The position numbers were made by a program, and so were the translations under genes. From Lepus europaeus (taxonomy: Eukaryota; Chordata; Mammalia; Lagomorpha; Leporidae): 64,000 nt of DNA. The notes below the pieces were generated by a model that ran no database searches, was not told the DNA's origin, and worked only from the letters and a program-made list of their open reading frames with translations. The DNA lies in NCBI RefSeq assembly GCF_033115175.1, contig NC_084829.1, positions 15,946,496 through 16,010,495 on the forward strand, written 5' to 3'. How positions within the stretch are numbered: the stretch's first letter is position 1; each line of letters starts with the position of its first letter. Shown here piece after piece: positions 1-10,979 of the stretch.

Positions 1-124
1 TGCGCTGGCCACAGCGCGCCTCCCGCGGTGGCCATTGGAGGGTGAACCAACGGCAAAAGGAAGACCTTTCTCTTTGTCTCTCTCACTGTCCACTCTGCCT
101 GTCAAAAATTAAAAAAAATAAAAG
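1..124 (+). repeat. CSINE, 3' part cut by window edge
   Basis: The sequence enters in the middle of a rabbit-type C SINE. The body ends with a CT-rich stretch and the 'ctgcctgtcaaaaa' type of tail, followed by an A-rich run. This tail type also occurs in the copies at 5083, 7249, 39045 and 58071. The tRNA-like 5' half lies outside the window. Confidence 0.85.
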
Positions 125-2079
125 AAGATCAAATCTAAATTTACTCTAACAAGTAGACAGTCCTTGGAAGAAAAATATAACTGTAACACTGTTAAATGAA
201 TAATTAATAGGTGTCTGTGCAATTATTTAATATGTGGACAGGTGGCAAATTTTAGAATATTTATTTTAACTGCTATTTAATTTCTATCATGCTTATTTCA
301 TATTCCATCTACAACATAGAAAAAAAAATGGGCTAACATATCCTAGATTTCACATGCTGATACAACATCTTGAATAACATCAATCTCAAGTAAGTACAAG
401 AAGCTACACTCATACAAGAAACATCCCTAAAATAAAGATGCATTCTTTGGAATCAAGAAACTTTAAATTTAGTCTCAATATCCCACTGTCTCATTTAAGG
501 AATTGCTCACCTTTTGGTTTTTAGAAATTCTGCAGTACAGGCAAACTGTTGGAATGAAAGATTAACAATAATCTAAAATAAAATGACTAAAATTTTCTTT
601 TTAGTGAGGTTTAGGATGGGTACTAACTTATTTCATTGGTGTAAAAAGCTTATTGAAGAGTTTAGCCTACAGGACTCATTAAGGATGAGTAGGAATTATT
701 ACTTTATTATTGTAATTGTACATTTCTTGTCTAGGATAGCATGTAAAGAGAGGATAATGTTCCCAGTTTAGCCATCAGTAGCTTTTTTGACACCTCACAG
801 GATGGATTTGAGATTTAATAACACAGAATATGAACAGTTATACTCTATATACGAATATATACTCTATATTGAAATGCAAACTGCTACCCATAACCACTAA
901 TTGACTAGCAGAGTAACTCAAAATTTTTATGCTAAGATGGTATCTTAACTTCCAGTCTGAATATTCTCTACCTTACAGAAGATTGTCATTTTCATGCAAA
1001 CACTTCACAATTAAAGGAAAATAGCAATGTAATCAAAAACCTTCACTACCTAATATATTTCCTCAAAATGCTACTTTACTCAAATAGTTGATTTTGCTGT
1101 CTCTGTGTGCCTCTTAGCTAAAAAACAAAGGAATATGTCCTAGAAATACAATATAACTTATGTATTTGAGTCTTAGCCTGAATTAGAATTTTGACTTTTT
1201 TCCAGACAGCATTTACCTGAAGTTCACAAACGCATTTGTAACATAAATGTCCAAACTCATATAAAAAGATAAGTCCACTCAATAAAGGAAAGTTTCTGAA
1301 AAATGGATAAACTAAAATTTAGCATGAGCAATCTAGTGCCCAAAGTTTAAACAAAATAATTATGCAAGAAAAATATTACACATAAATAAAAGTTTGAAGA
1401 TTACGAAATCTATCTCATTATAATGCAACTCTCAACTTATATTTGAGGAAACTGATGTTAGAAGTTGCTCGATTACAAATAGCCATGATAGATTTATTTA
1501 TAGCAAACAAAATTTTCTTACTCGCACTGCAGATGAAGTAATTATTTGACTGCTTAGTTGGAGCTGGACAATTCCATTTTGGTGACTCTTAAAGATTCAT
1601 GTTTTCTCCTCCTTCCTCCACCTCTTTTTCTACCTCAGCATTTTTACTACTCTTAATATTTCAGGAATGTCTGCACCAGTACTTCTGAATATGAACCATC
1701 CAATTTCTGTGACCTGTGCCACAACGCTGTATTGTACACCTGGAGACAGGAAGCAATAAACTCTCTACTAAGAGCCTTCTTAGGTGATTTTTACGTAAGT
1801 CAAAGTATTAAGAGCATTACTTTGAGTTCCCCAAACAAAGATCCTTCTACTTTTCATTTAATACCCAAAAGAATCAAGGAAATAGCTCTTATTCTTTTAA
1901 TACAGAGGAAGAAATTCAGCCTCAGAATAGTTACCTTATTTGTTTCAGCTAACCATCTTTAATTCACAGTATCACGAACGAAAATGTTATCACCCGGTGA
2001 ATATTCCTTATTTTCCCAGGAAATTACTGAACCTACTTTCCATGAATGAATGCCAATGCATACTAGTGCTTTATCATTT
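125..2079. other. AT-rich intergenic DNA, nothing recognised
   Basis: I see no repeat of a family I can name and no coding region. The short open frames here have no recognisable motifs. Upstream non-coding exons and the promoter of the receptor at 2143 could lie here, because olfactory receptor genes usually have one or more 5' untranslated exons, but nothing in the sequence pins them down. Confidence 0.5.
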
Positions 2080-2097
2080 GTCATTAATTCTTTCTAG
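2080..2097 (+). other. candidate 3' splice acceptor of the OR coding exon
   Basis: A short pyrimidine-rich stretch ends in 'tctttctag' 45 bases before the receptor ATG. Olfactory receptor coding exons typically begin shortly upstream of the start codon at such an acceptor. The tract is modest and no transcript evidence is available. Confidence 0.35.
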
Positions 2098-2142
2098 CTC
2101 TTTTGTTACTACTCTCTTAATGCATGAAACAAACTGAGGATA

Positions 2143-3081
2143 ATGGCACTGATTAATGAAAGCCACCCTAAGGAGTTCATTCTACTCGGCTTTGCTAACC
2201 ATCCATGGGTACAGCTTCCTCTCTTCATTGTTCTCCTCATAACGTACCCCATGGCCTTGCTGGGAAACATCACCATCATTCTGGTGTCCAAGTTAGACCC
2301 CCGTCTCCACAGCCCCATGTATTTCTTCCTCACCAACCTCTCCTTTTTGGACATGTGTTACACCACAAGCGTTGTCCCTCAGATGCTGTTTAACCTGGGA
2401 AGTTCCAAGAAGACCATCAGCTACATGGGGTGTGCGATTCAGTTGTATACCTTCAGCATAATGGGGGGCACAGAGTGTCTGCTCTTGGCGCTTATGTCCT
2501 TTGATCGCTATGTGGCCATCTGCAGACCTCTGCACTACCCACTCATCATGAATCAGCACATCTGCATCCTGTTAGCGTCTGTGGTCTGGCTGGGTGGAAT
2601 GGCCTATGCCTTCTCAGAAGCCACCATTACACTACAATTGCCATTGTGTGGAGTCAATACACTGGATCACTTGCTGTGTGAGATTCCAGTCCTGATAAAG
2701 ACTGCCTGTGGAGAAAAGGGGGCTAATGAGCTCATGCTCTCTGTGGTGTGCATTTTCATGTTAGCTGTTCCTCTGTGTTTAATTCTTGCTTCCTATGCCA
2801 GCATCGGACATGCTGTATTTAAGATTAAATCTTCTGAGGGAAGGAAAAAAGCTTTTGGGACATGTTCCTCTCATCTCATTGTAGTTTTCTTATTTTATGG
2901 CCCAGCCATTAGCATGTACATTCAGCCCCCCTCCACCATCTCAAAGGACCAGCCCAAGTTCATGGCTCTCTTCTATGGAGTGGTGACTCCTACACTCAAC
3001 CCCTTTATCTACACTCTGAGGAATAAGGATGTAAAAGGGGCAATATGTAACCTGATAAGGAGCATTTTCCGTTCCAAGTGA
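2143..3081 (+). CDS. olfactory receptor, family 2 (intact, 312 aa)
   Basis: A seven-transmembrane odorant receptor of the class A GPCR family, which would act in the cilia of olfactory neurons through the olfactory G protein. The frame is intact and of usual length (312 aa). Visible landmarks are an N-terminal glycosylation site (N5-E-S), GN at 41-42 in TM1, PMYFFL at 58-63, the TM3 end MSFDRYVAIC at 118-127, SY at 217-218 in TM5, KAFGTCSSH at 236-244 in TM6 and NPFIY at 286-290 in TM7. C97 and C179 fit the conserved disulfide. The ATG has A at -3 and G at +4. The pattern (LGF..HPW, SSKKTISY, family-2 TM6/TM7) places it in OR family 2, near the OR2B/OR2P-like group. I cannot name the exact orthologue. 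OR2W1 lies 47.5 kb downstream on the same strand. Confidence 0.93.
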   Translation: MALINESHPKEFILLGFANHPWVQLPLFIVLLITYPMALLGNITIILVSKLDPRLHSPMYFFLTNLSFLDMCYTTSVVPQMLFNLGSSKKTISYMGCAIQLYTFSIMGGTECLLLALMSFDRYVAICRPLHYPLIMNQHICILLASVVWLGGMAYAFSEATITLQLPLCGVNTLDHLLCEIPVLIKTACGEKGANELMLSVVCIFMLAVPLCLILASYASIGHAVFKIKSSEGRKKAFGTCSSHLIVVFLFYGPAISMYIQPPSTISKDQPKFMALFYGVVTPTLNPFIYTLRNKDVKGAICNLIRSIFRSK

Positions 3082-3156
3082 TAGGTAATGGATATCAAAT
3101 GATTTTTTAACAAGTGGTTTATGTTTAATAGTTTTAATAACTCTTTTTATCTCATA

Positions 3157-3162
3157 AATAAA
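3157..3162 (+). promoter_or_regulatory. candidate polyadenylation signal of the first OR
   Basis: AATAAA lies 76 bases after the receptor stop codon. Many OR 3' UTRs are longer, so a downstream site may be used instead. Confidence 0.35.
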
Positions 3163-4405
3163 ATGTTAGACGTTCTCTTGTGAAACTGTATTTCTGACAT
3201 TTGTTACAATTGTATTGAACAAGGATAATACTCAATAGGTATGCACCAGTATGGTCACTTTGTGGAAATAGATTTAAATAGTTCTATTCTGGTTTTTACA
3301 TTCTGAAATAGTAACTATTAAGTAGTTTAAAAATTAGAAATATAAACTCAGTGGTTGAAGCTCATCTTCATAAAAATACTACTTATATACAAAAAAATTC
3401 CATATAGAGAAAACATGAGTATAGGGAAAACTCATGGAAATGTTTATTTGTGCTAGAGTGCTTCATATTTCTGAGGTATATTTATAATACATTCAATATA
3501 TTCAAGCATTTAGTTAGCTTTTGAGAAGTTTTGTTGAAAGGAAGGTGTGTATATATATATTATATATATTATATTTGAAGGTGAAAATATGCTCTACATT
3601 TGCTGTAAACTATAAAGCAATCCTGAAACTAACTTTTTAAGGTAGGCAATTAAACCATTTCTCATTTTCCCAAATAAGTAAGCTTTTCATGAAGAGCAAA
3701 CAGAAGACAGCAAACAAATGAAACAATTAAAACAAATAAAAATAATTGGTAAGGCAGACATACATTTAAAACTCTCTAGGGTAGAAATCAAGATATTTTA
3801 ACAATGATTTTCTCCACAATAGAGTTTGCCTCTGATCTACATAGTATGATAACTACATGCCAAGAAGTACACACTGTATTAAAGGAATATTAAAATAAAT
3901 ATTTATCATGATCTAGTTCAACACATGCCTTTATGACTAATAGAATCCAGTATCTTCTCAATATGTGGTTCTCAGAATTATAATGTTTTCTGGAAGTCTT
4001 AGATCACTGGGCGTGACAGTGAAGGTCAGAAGCATTAAACATGGTGGAGTAGAGAAATTCATTTTAGATTTTGTTCAGGAAAAAAACCATTAGACAGAAA
4101 CATGGATGACTACTTTCACAGTTCTCTATGAGAAGTAACCATTTTACTTTATATTCAAATTGTTAGCGAAAGAGTGCAATTTGACGAAAAGAGCAAATTT
4201 CTACCTGAATCAAAACTATGTGTGTAATATATGTAAAGATGAAGTGAAATATCAATGTGTAATGAGAATTCATGTAATCACTTAGGAACTAATTCCATAT
4301 AAATCTAAAATCTGAACATGTTTATTTTCACTGATTGCCAATATCCAAAAGAATTTTTACCTATTTCTGGATTTGAAAGTTTCTACTATTAATTTGAGGT
4401 CTCAG
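3163..4405. other. AT-rich intergenic DNA with a short TA-rich run
   Basis: Nothing recognised apart from an alternating TA-rich stretch near 3546-3575. It may contain the distal 3' UTR of the upstream receptor. Confidence 0.5.
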
Positions 4406-4815
4406 TGTGCAGGGATACTAGGCACATGAGGCAATTCAAAGATGGTGCCCAAAGGAAGTAAGGTGGGCGGTACCCAAGGTTGTTTACCACCAAAGCCAAT
4501 TGGTTGTGCAGCATCAGGAGAGGTGATGACGACTGATGACAAATGTACAGACATATGGATGGTCCTGTAGAAAATCGCCCCATAAAATGACCTTTTAAGT
4601 AATTGGTTGGTCATTATGCCCTGCCCCAATAATCCTGTGGTTTTGTGCTTTAAAAGGTTTTTCTATGTGTGCAAAAAGATGATTTCCTGATTGACTCAAC
4701 TCCCTGGTGTGTCTGATTGTCTCCAGGATCAAGGGAGGCTGGGGAACAGGCAAGCGGCACACTTACCTTTCCTCAGACCCAGTCCATCTTCGTTTGGGTG
4801 GACTAAGACCCTGCA
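4406..4815 (+). mobile_element. candidate solo LTR of an endogenous retrovirus
   Basis: A 410-bp block starts with TG and ends with CA. It has a CCAAT-like box near 4625, a TATA-like 'gctttaaaagg' near 4649 and a downstream U5-like segment ending 'aagaccctgca'. Its base composition differs from the AT-rich flanks. No clear target-site duplication is visible and no internal viral region adjoins it. An unrelated old repeat is the alternative. Confidence 0.4.
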
Positions 4816-5049
4816 CTGGTGTATTAAAATACACTAAAATTAATTATTTTACAAGCAGCATAAATAATTGATCTAAATAGTTATTCTGTTTCACATAGAA
4901 GAAAATTAAACCTACTGTATTAAAGGTCTCTAGCTCCACTTCTTATTACTCTTCCTTTTCAGCCAGCACATTGTACACCTTTACTGAAACCACAGTCACC
5001 TCCCATATTAACCACAGTATGAAGTAGTGTCAATTATTTCACAGAAACT

Positions 5050-5063
5050 CTGCATTATCTTTT
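5050..5063 (+). repeat. first of three copies of one insertion target
   Basis: The 14-mer 'ctgcattatctttt' recurs at 5740 and 6732. The three copies bracket a SINE pair and an L1 fragment, so each pair of copies acts as a target-site duplication. Confidence 0.8.
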
Positions 5064-5082
5064 AAAAAAAAAAGGTTTTATT

Positions 5083-5411
5083 GATGGCACCATGGCTCAA
5101 TAGGCTAATCCTCTGCCTGTGGCACCAGCACCCCAGGTTCTAGTCCCAGTTGGGGTGCTGGATTCTGTCCTGGTTGCTCCTCTTCCAGGCCAGCTCTCTG
5201 CTGTGGCCCGGGAGTGCAGTGGAGGATGGCCCAAGTGCTTGGGCTCTGCACCCGCATGGGAGACCAGGAGAAGCACCTGGCTCCTGGTTTCAGATCAGCG
5301 CGGTGCGCCAGCCGCAGCACGCCAGCCACAGTGGCCATTGGGGGGTGAACCAATGGAAAAGGAAGACCTTTCTCTCTGTCTCTCTCTCTCTCACTGTCCA
5401 CTCTACCTGTC
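5083..5411 (+). repeat. CSINE (+)
   Basis: A full C SINE with a tRNA-like head ('ccatggctcaataggctaa', box B 'ggttctagtccc') and the 'cctgtcaaaaaaaa' tail. It is flanked by 'aaaaaaaarrttttatt' at about 5064-5082 and 5412-5428, showing that it inserted into the T/A-rich tail of the minus-strand SINE that follows. Confidence 0.9.
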
Positions 5412-5739
5412 AAAAAAAAGATTTTATTTATTTATTTGACAGGTAGAGTTACAGACTGAGAGAGAGAGAAAGAGAGAGAGAAAGAAAGGTCTTCCTTCTG
5501 TTGGTTCACACCCCAAAGGGTCACAATGGCTGAAGCTGTGCCAATCCAAAGCCAGGAGCTTCCTCCCAGTCTCCCACATGGGTGCAGGGGCCCAAGCACT
5601 TGGGCCATCCTCCACTGCATTCCCAGGCCACAGCAGAGAGCTGTACCGGAAGAGGAGCAAATGGGACTAGAATCAGCACCCATGTGGGATGCCGGCACCA
5701 CAGGCTGAGGATTAACCTAGTGCGCCATGGCGCCAGCCC
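5412..5739 (-). repeat. CSINE (-)
   Basis: Reverse-complement C SINE beginning with a T-rich tail and GA-rich stretch and ending in the head 'ggcgccagcccc'. Together with the preceding plus copy it forms a head-out inverted pair lying between two copies of the target 'ctgcattatctttt'. Confidence 0.9.
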
Positions 5740-5755
5740 CTGCATTATCTTTTTT

Positions 5756-6731
5756 TTTAATTAAACTTTTATTTAATGAATATAAATTTCCAAAGTACAG
5801 CTTATGGGTTACAATGGCTTCCCCCTCCCAAAACTTCCCTCCCACCCACAACCCTCCCCTTTCCCGCTCCCTCTCCCCTTCCAATCACATCATGATTCAT
5901 TTTCAATTCTCCCTATATACAGAAGATCAGTTTAGTATATATTAGGTAATGATTTCAACAGTTTGCCCCCATATAGCAACACAAAATGAAAAAAATACTG
6001 TTGGAGTACTAGTTATAGCATTAAATAACAGTGTACAGCACATTAAAGACAGAGATCCTACATAATATTTTTTTTAAAAAATTAATTAATTTTCTATGCC
6101 ATTTCCAATTTAACACCAGGGTTTTTTTTTTGTCATTTCCAATTATCTTTATATACAGAAGATCGATTCAGTATATAATTAGTAAAGATCTCATCAGTTT
6201 GTACCCACACAGAAACACAAAGTGTAAAAATACTGTTTCAGTACTATTTATAGCATCACTGCACATTAGACAACACATTAAGGACAGATCCCACATGGGA
6301 TGTAAGCACACAGTGACTTCTGTTGCTGACTTAACAATTTGACACTCCTGTTCATGGCGTCAGTAATCTCCCTAGGCTCCAGTCATGAGTTGCCAGGGCC
6401 ATGGAAGCCTTTAGAGTTCGCTGACTTTGATTTTATTCTGATAGGGTCATAGTCAAAGTGGAAGTTCTCTCCTCCCTTCAGAGAAAGGTACCTCCTTCTT
6501 TGATGGCCCCGTTCTTTCCACTGGGATCTCACTCACAGAAATCTTTCATTTAGGTCTTCTTCTTCTTTTTTTTTTCTTTTCCATGGTATCTTGGCTTTCC
6601 ATGCCTACAATACTCTCATGGGCTCTTCAGCCAGATCCGAATGCCTTAAGGGCTGATTCTGAGGCCAGAGTGTTGTTTAGGACATCTGCCATTCTATGAG
6701 TCTGCTGTGTATCCCACTTCCCATGTTGGAT
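5756..6731 (-). mobile_element. 5'-truncated L1 3' end (-) with duplicated 3' UTR unit
   Basis: Starts with the antisense poly(A) and the lineage-specific 3' tip ('aacttttatttaatgaata'), followed by the C-rich strand of the L1 3' UTR polypurine tract. The 'cagaagatc...cagtttg' block appears twice (about 5885-6060 and 6135-6300) with a T-run between. Only 3' UTR is present; no ORF2. The 16-bp target duplication 'ctgcattatctttttt' flanks it at 5740-5755 and 6732-6747. Confidence 0.9.
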
Positions 6732-6747
6732 CTGCATTATCTTTTTT

Positions 6748-7084
6748 AAAGAATATTTATTTATTTGAAAGGCAAAGTGATAGAGAGAGAGAGAGAGAGG
6801 GAAAGATAGAAAGAGATACATTCTCTCTACTGGTTCACTCTCCAAATGAACGCAATAGCCAGGACTACGCCAGGCCAAAGTCAGAAGCCAGGAATTCCAT
6901 CCAGGTCTCCCACATGGGTAGCAGGCACCCAAGTGTTTGGGCCATCTTCCTCCACTTTCCCAGCTACATTACCAGGGAGGTGGATGGGAATCAGAGAAGC
7001 TGGGACTCCAACAGGCACCCTGATATGGGATGCTTGTGTCACAAGCAACATCTTAAACCACTGTGCCACCAAGTTGGTTGGCCC
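6748..7084 (-). repeat. CSINE (-)
   Basis: Antisense C SINE with an 'aaataaata'-type tail on the left and GA-rich middle. It is diverged, and its tail adjoins the reused insertion target at 6732-6747. Confidence 0.85.
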
Positions 7085-7248
7085 ACATACATTGGCTTTT
7101 AATTCAATTTTCCACTAATCCTTTTAAGTACTCTCATATGTACTGTAATATTTCCTAAACTCTCCTGTACTTTCACTATCCTGTGCATTTATTTATTTTT
7201 GCATTCAATAATGCCTCTCCCCATCTTCCACTTCCTTAAATTCTTTCT

Positions 7249-7551
7249 GGGGCCAGCGCCATGGCTCACTTGGCTAATCTCCTCCAGCGGTGCTGGCATC
7301 CCATATGGGTGCCAGGTTCTAGTCCCAGCTGCTCCTCTTCCAGTTCAGCTCTCTGCTGTGGCCCAGGAAGGCACTGAAGGATGGCCCAGGTGCTTGGGCC
7401 CCTACACCCACATGGGAGACCAGGAAGAAGCACCTGTCTCCTGGCTTCTGATTAGCACAGTGCTCCAGCCATAGTGGCCATTTGGGGGTGAACCAACGGA
7501 AGGAAGACCTTTCTCTCTCTCTCACTGTCTAACTCTGCCTGTCAAAAAAAA
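7249..7551 (+). repeat. CSINE (+)
   Basis: Head 'ggggccagcgccatggctca', box B 'ggttctagtccc', tail 'cctgtcaaaaaaaaa'. A short duplication, 'attctttctg' on the left and 'atctttctg' on the right, flanks it. Confidence 0.9.
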
Positions 7552-7560
7552 ATCTTTCTG

Positions 7561-8107
7561 AGAATGTGGAAGGCAGTAAGTGCTAAAATGCATCTTTAAA
7601 AATGTGCTTCTGGAACAGATTAAGAAAACTAAATATCTCCAAAATATGAAAATGTAAAGGTATTTTCCTAGGGCAGAGGGCAAAATACATAATATTTAGT
7701 AAGAGTATTTGGGGATGTATCACTACCTGAGGGAATGCCATAATTAAGGAAATACATGAGAAAGACAATTCACAAATATTGAAGAGCTCTCATGAGTTGG
7801 TAAATATGTTGGACAGTATGTATTTGAAATCTTTACCTTCTAAGGATCCTTCAATGTTGACAGAAGATGACGTGTGGCTCATTGATTTTTGTAAATTTTT
7901 TTTACTTATTTATATAAAGGGGAGAGATTCGTGCATTTCACATATAGTTTTAGAACATAATGATACTTCCTACCCTACACTCCTTCCCTCAATCCCTGCC
8001 TTGCTACTCCTTTCTTTCTTATAATTATTTTAATTTTTCCAATGACATATTTTCAATTTACTTTAAAATCACAAGATTAGTCCTCCAATAAATAAAAAAT
8101 TCAACAA
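7561..8107. other. intergenic, nothing recognised
   Basis: No named repeat or coding evidence. The open frame at 7779-8024 has no recognisable motif. Confidence 0.5.
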
Positions 8108-8108
8108 G

Positions 8109-8435
8109 GGGCCAGCGCTGTGGTGCAGTGGGGTAAAGCACCAGCCTGCAGAGCTAGCATCCCATATGGGTGCTGGTTCTAATCCCAGGGGCTCCTCTTC
8201 CTACCTAGCTTTCTGCTATGGCCTGGGAAAGCAGTGGAAGATGGTCCAAGTCCTTGGGCCCCTGCACCCACATGGGAGACATGGAAGAAGCTCTTGGCTC
8301 CTGGCTTAGGATTGGCACAGCTCCGGCAATTGCGGTCATTTGGGGAGGGAACCAGCAGAATGAAAGACCTCTCTCTGACTCTACCTCTCTCTGTAACTCT
8401 TTCAAATAAATAAAATAATTCTTTAAAAAGAAAAG
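8109..8435 (+). repeat. CSINE (+)
   Basis: Complete copy with the 'caaataaataaaa' tail type. The flanking duplication is 'attcaacaag' (about 8099-8108 and 8437-8446). Confidence 0.9.
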
Positions 8436-8687
8436 AATTCAACAAGTAGTAAGTAGAAAAACCACTGCTTCTCAGGAGCATACACAGGGATTATAAACAA
8501 TAGTCAAATCTCAAAATATCAATTTTACTCATATGTTACTTATTTTCTACTCTATATGTTAGTTATAAATAAGATAAAACAAGTGATGTTAGTCTTTGGG
8601 GGACTGGCTCATTTCACTAGGCATAATAGTTCCCAATTGTAACTCATTTTTTGACCTCACATAGTTTATGTCAAAACTGAAATTTTA
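8436..8687. other. unassigned spacer between SINEs
   Basis: AT-rich spacer. The wording around 8595-8640 ('ggactggctcatttcactaggcataat') resembles the antisense C-terminal part of an old L1 ORF2, but it is too short to assign firmly. Confidence 0.35.
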
Positions 8688-9023
8688 GGGGCTGGCGCTG
8701 TGATGCAGTAGGTTAATCCTCCACCTTCAGCACTGGCATCCCATATGGGCACTAGTTCAAGTCCTGGCTGCTCCACATCCAATCCAGCTCTCTGCTATGG
8801 CCTGGGAAAGCAGTAGAAGATGGCCCAAGTCTTTGGGTAACTGCACCTGCATATGATACACAGAAGAAGATCCTGGCTCCTGGTTTCAGATCAGTGCACT
8901 CCAGCCATTGCAGCCATTTGGGGAGTGAACCAATGGAAGGAAGGCCTTTCTCTCTGTCTCTCCCTCTCACTGTCTGTAATTCTGCCTCTCAAACAAAATA
9001 AATAAAATCTTTTTAAAAAAAAA
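8688..9023 (+). repeat. CSINE (+)
   Basis: Head 'ggggctggcgctgtgatgca' and box B-like 'agttcaagtcctgg', with a 'caaaataaataaaatc' tail. The flanks share an imperfect 'aaattttaa/gg' duplication. Confidence 0.88.
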
Positions 9024-9113
9024 CTTAAATTTTAAAGGCTTTCTATTTTGTGATTTTGTTCTAGTTTTTATTTAGTTTTTTTTTTTTTAATTTTAAAAAT
9101 TTCTTTCTCTCTT

Positions 9114-9475
9114 GGGGTTGGCGCTGTGGCCCTGCGAGTTAATGACCTGGCCTGAAGCGCTGGCATCCCATATGGGTGCTGATTCAAGAACCAGGCTCCT
9201 CTTCTTCCAATCCAGCTCTCTGCTATGGCCTTGGAAAGCAGTAGCAGATGGCCCAAGTCCTTGGGCCCTTGCACCTGCATGGGAGACCCAGAAGAAGCTC
9301 TTTGCTCCTGGTTTTGGATCAGCGCAACTTTGGCCATTGCGGCCAATTGGGGAGTGAACCAGCAAATGGAAGACGTATGTCTCTCTCCCTCTCACTCTCT
9401 TTCTCTCTCTCTCTCTCTGCCTCTACTCTCTCTATGTAACTCTGACTTTCAAATAAATAAATAAATCTTTAAAAA
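9114..9475 (+). repeat. CSINE (+) with long CT tract
   Basis: Complete copy with an expanded CT run near 9378-9432 and tail 'aaataaataaataaatc'. An 'atttctttct'-type duplication flanks it. Confidence 0.88.
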
Positions 9476-9484
9476 AATTATTTC

Positions 9485-10112
9485 TTTCTTTGGGTACGAT
9501 ACACATAATACAACACAATATTTACAATATTAACCTTTTTTATGTGTACAGTTCAGTGTCATTAAGTACATTTTTCTTTTTGTGTAACCATCACCAGCAT
9601 CCATCTCTAGGATGCCTTGGATCTCAAACTGAAGTTCAAAAACATTAAGTAATCTATCTCTAATCACTCTTACCATACCCTGGCAACCACCATTATTTTT
9701 TTTAGTAATTCTTTTTTTAACTTTTATTTAATGAATATAAATTTCCAAAGTACAGCTTATGGATTACAATGGCTTCCCCCCCCCCATAACTTCCCTCCCA
9801 CCCGCAACCCTCCCCTGTCCTGCTTCCTCTCCCCTTCCATTCACATCAAGATTCATTTTCAATTCTCTTTATATACAGAAGATCAATTTAGTATATATGA
9901 AGTAAAGATTTCAACAGTTTGCATCCACATAGAAACACCACCATTATTATCTCTATGAATTTGACTACCATGGGTGATTTCTAGAACTGGAATCATACAG
10001 TATTTGCCTTTTTGATTGACTTGTTTAATTTAGCCTCATATCTTTGAGATCCATCCATCTTGTAGCATTGTAAAAATTTAATTTCTTTTTTAATAAGTTG
10101 TGTTTCCATTGA
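9485..10112 (-). mobile_element. old L1 fragment (-), split by a younger L1 tip
   Basis: The stretch 'gtgtacagttcagtg...ggcaaccaccatt' and its continuation 'ctctatgaatttgactac...catacagtatttg' matches a conserved antisense region of ancient mammalian L1. A young L1 tip interrupts it at 9698-9936. Confidence 0.65.
9698..9936 (-). mobile_element. 239-bp L1 3' tip (-)
   Basis: Contains only the extreme 3' end of the lineage-specific L1: antisense tail, 'cttttatttaatgaata' and the C-rich tract. It is severely 5'-truncated. The perfect 12-bp target duplication 'accaccattatt' lies at 9686-9697 and 9937-9948. Confidence 0.9.
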
Positions 10113-10129
10113 GATGATTGGTAATTTTT

Positions 10130-10458
10130 TAAAGGTTTGTTTATTTATTTTAAAGCCAAAATGAGAGAGAGAGAGGAGACAGAGAGAGAGAAAAGAGAGA
10201 TCTTCTATCTGTTGATTCACTCCCCAAATAGCCACAAGAGCCAAGACTAGGCCAGACTGAAGTTAGAATCCAGGAGCTTCTTCCAGATCTCCCACGTGGC
10301 TGCACAGTACCATGCACTTGGGTCATCTTCCACTGCTTTTCCAGGCACATTAGCAAGGAATCAGTTTGGCAGTGGATCAACCAGGACATGAACCAATGCC
10401 CATATGAGATGCTGGAGTTAAAGGCAGCTGCTTAGCCTACTACATCACAATGCCAGTC
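10130..10458 (-). repeat. CSINE (-)
   Basis: Antisense copy, from a T-rich tail and GA-rich run to the head 'cacaatgccagtcct'. It is more diverged than most copies here. Confidence 0.85.
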
Positions 10459-10542
10459 CTGTGGTAATTTTATTTTTAAGCTGATAGGTAAAGGAAGTTC
10501 TTTAACCTGAAATTTTAAAATGCTAGAATGCTGTTACATGAA

Positions 10543-10864
10543 GGGGTTGGCATTGTGGCTTAGCAGATTACACCACCACCCATACTAGGACTCCATATGG
10601 ACACCAGTTACTGTCCCAGTTGCTCCGTCTCTGATCCAGCTCTCTGTTAATACACCTGGAAAAGCAGGGGATGATGGTCCAAGTGCTTGGGCCCCTGCCA
10701 CCCACATGGGAGGCCTAGATGAAGCTCCTGGCTCCTGGCTTCTGCCTGGCTCAGCCATGGCCCTTATAGCCATTTGGATAGTGAACTGGTAGATGGAAGA
10801 TCTCCTTCTCTGTCTCTCCTCTTTATGTAATATTATCTTTCAAATAAGTAAATCTTTTTTTAAA
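10543..10864 (+). repeat. CSINE (+)
   Basis: Diverged copy, head 'ggggttggcattgtggct', tail 'caaataagtaaatc'. The duplication 'gttacatgaa' flanks it on both sides. Confidence 0.88.
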
Positions 10865-10979
10865 AGTTACATGAAAACAAGTGAAAATATAGACTGCACT
10901 AGAATGGTAGTGTATAAACCACTTACATCTTTAGTATGAATGTTAATAGGCTAATTTACTCAAATTAAAAATAACCAGA

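Noticed and set aside
5105-5439. Overlapping ~100-codon open frames on both strands
   Set aside because: All are readings of SINE sequence, repeated at every other SINE in the window.
8109-8200. tRNA-like promoter sequences (box A/B) in the many SINEs
   Set aside because: They belong to tRNA-derived SINE heads. No complete cloverleaf was seen, so they are not tRNA genes.
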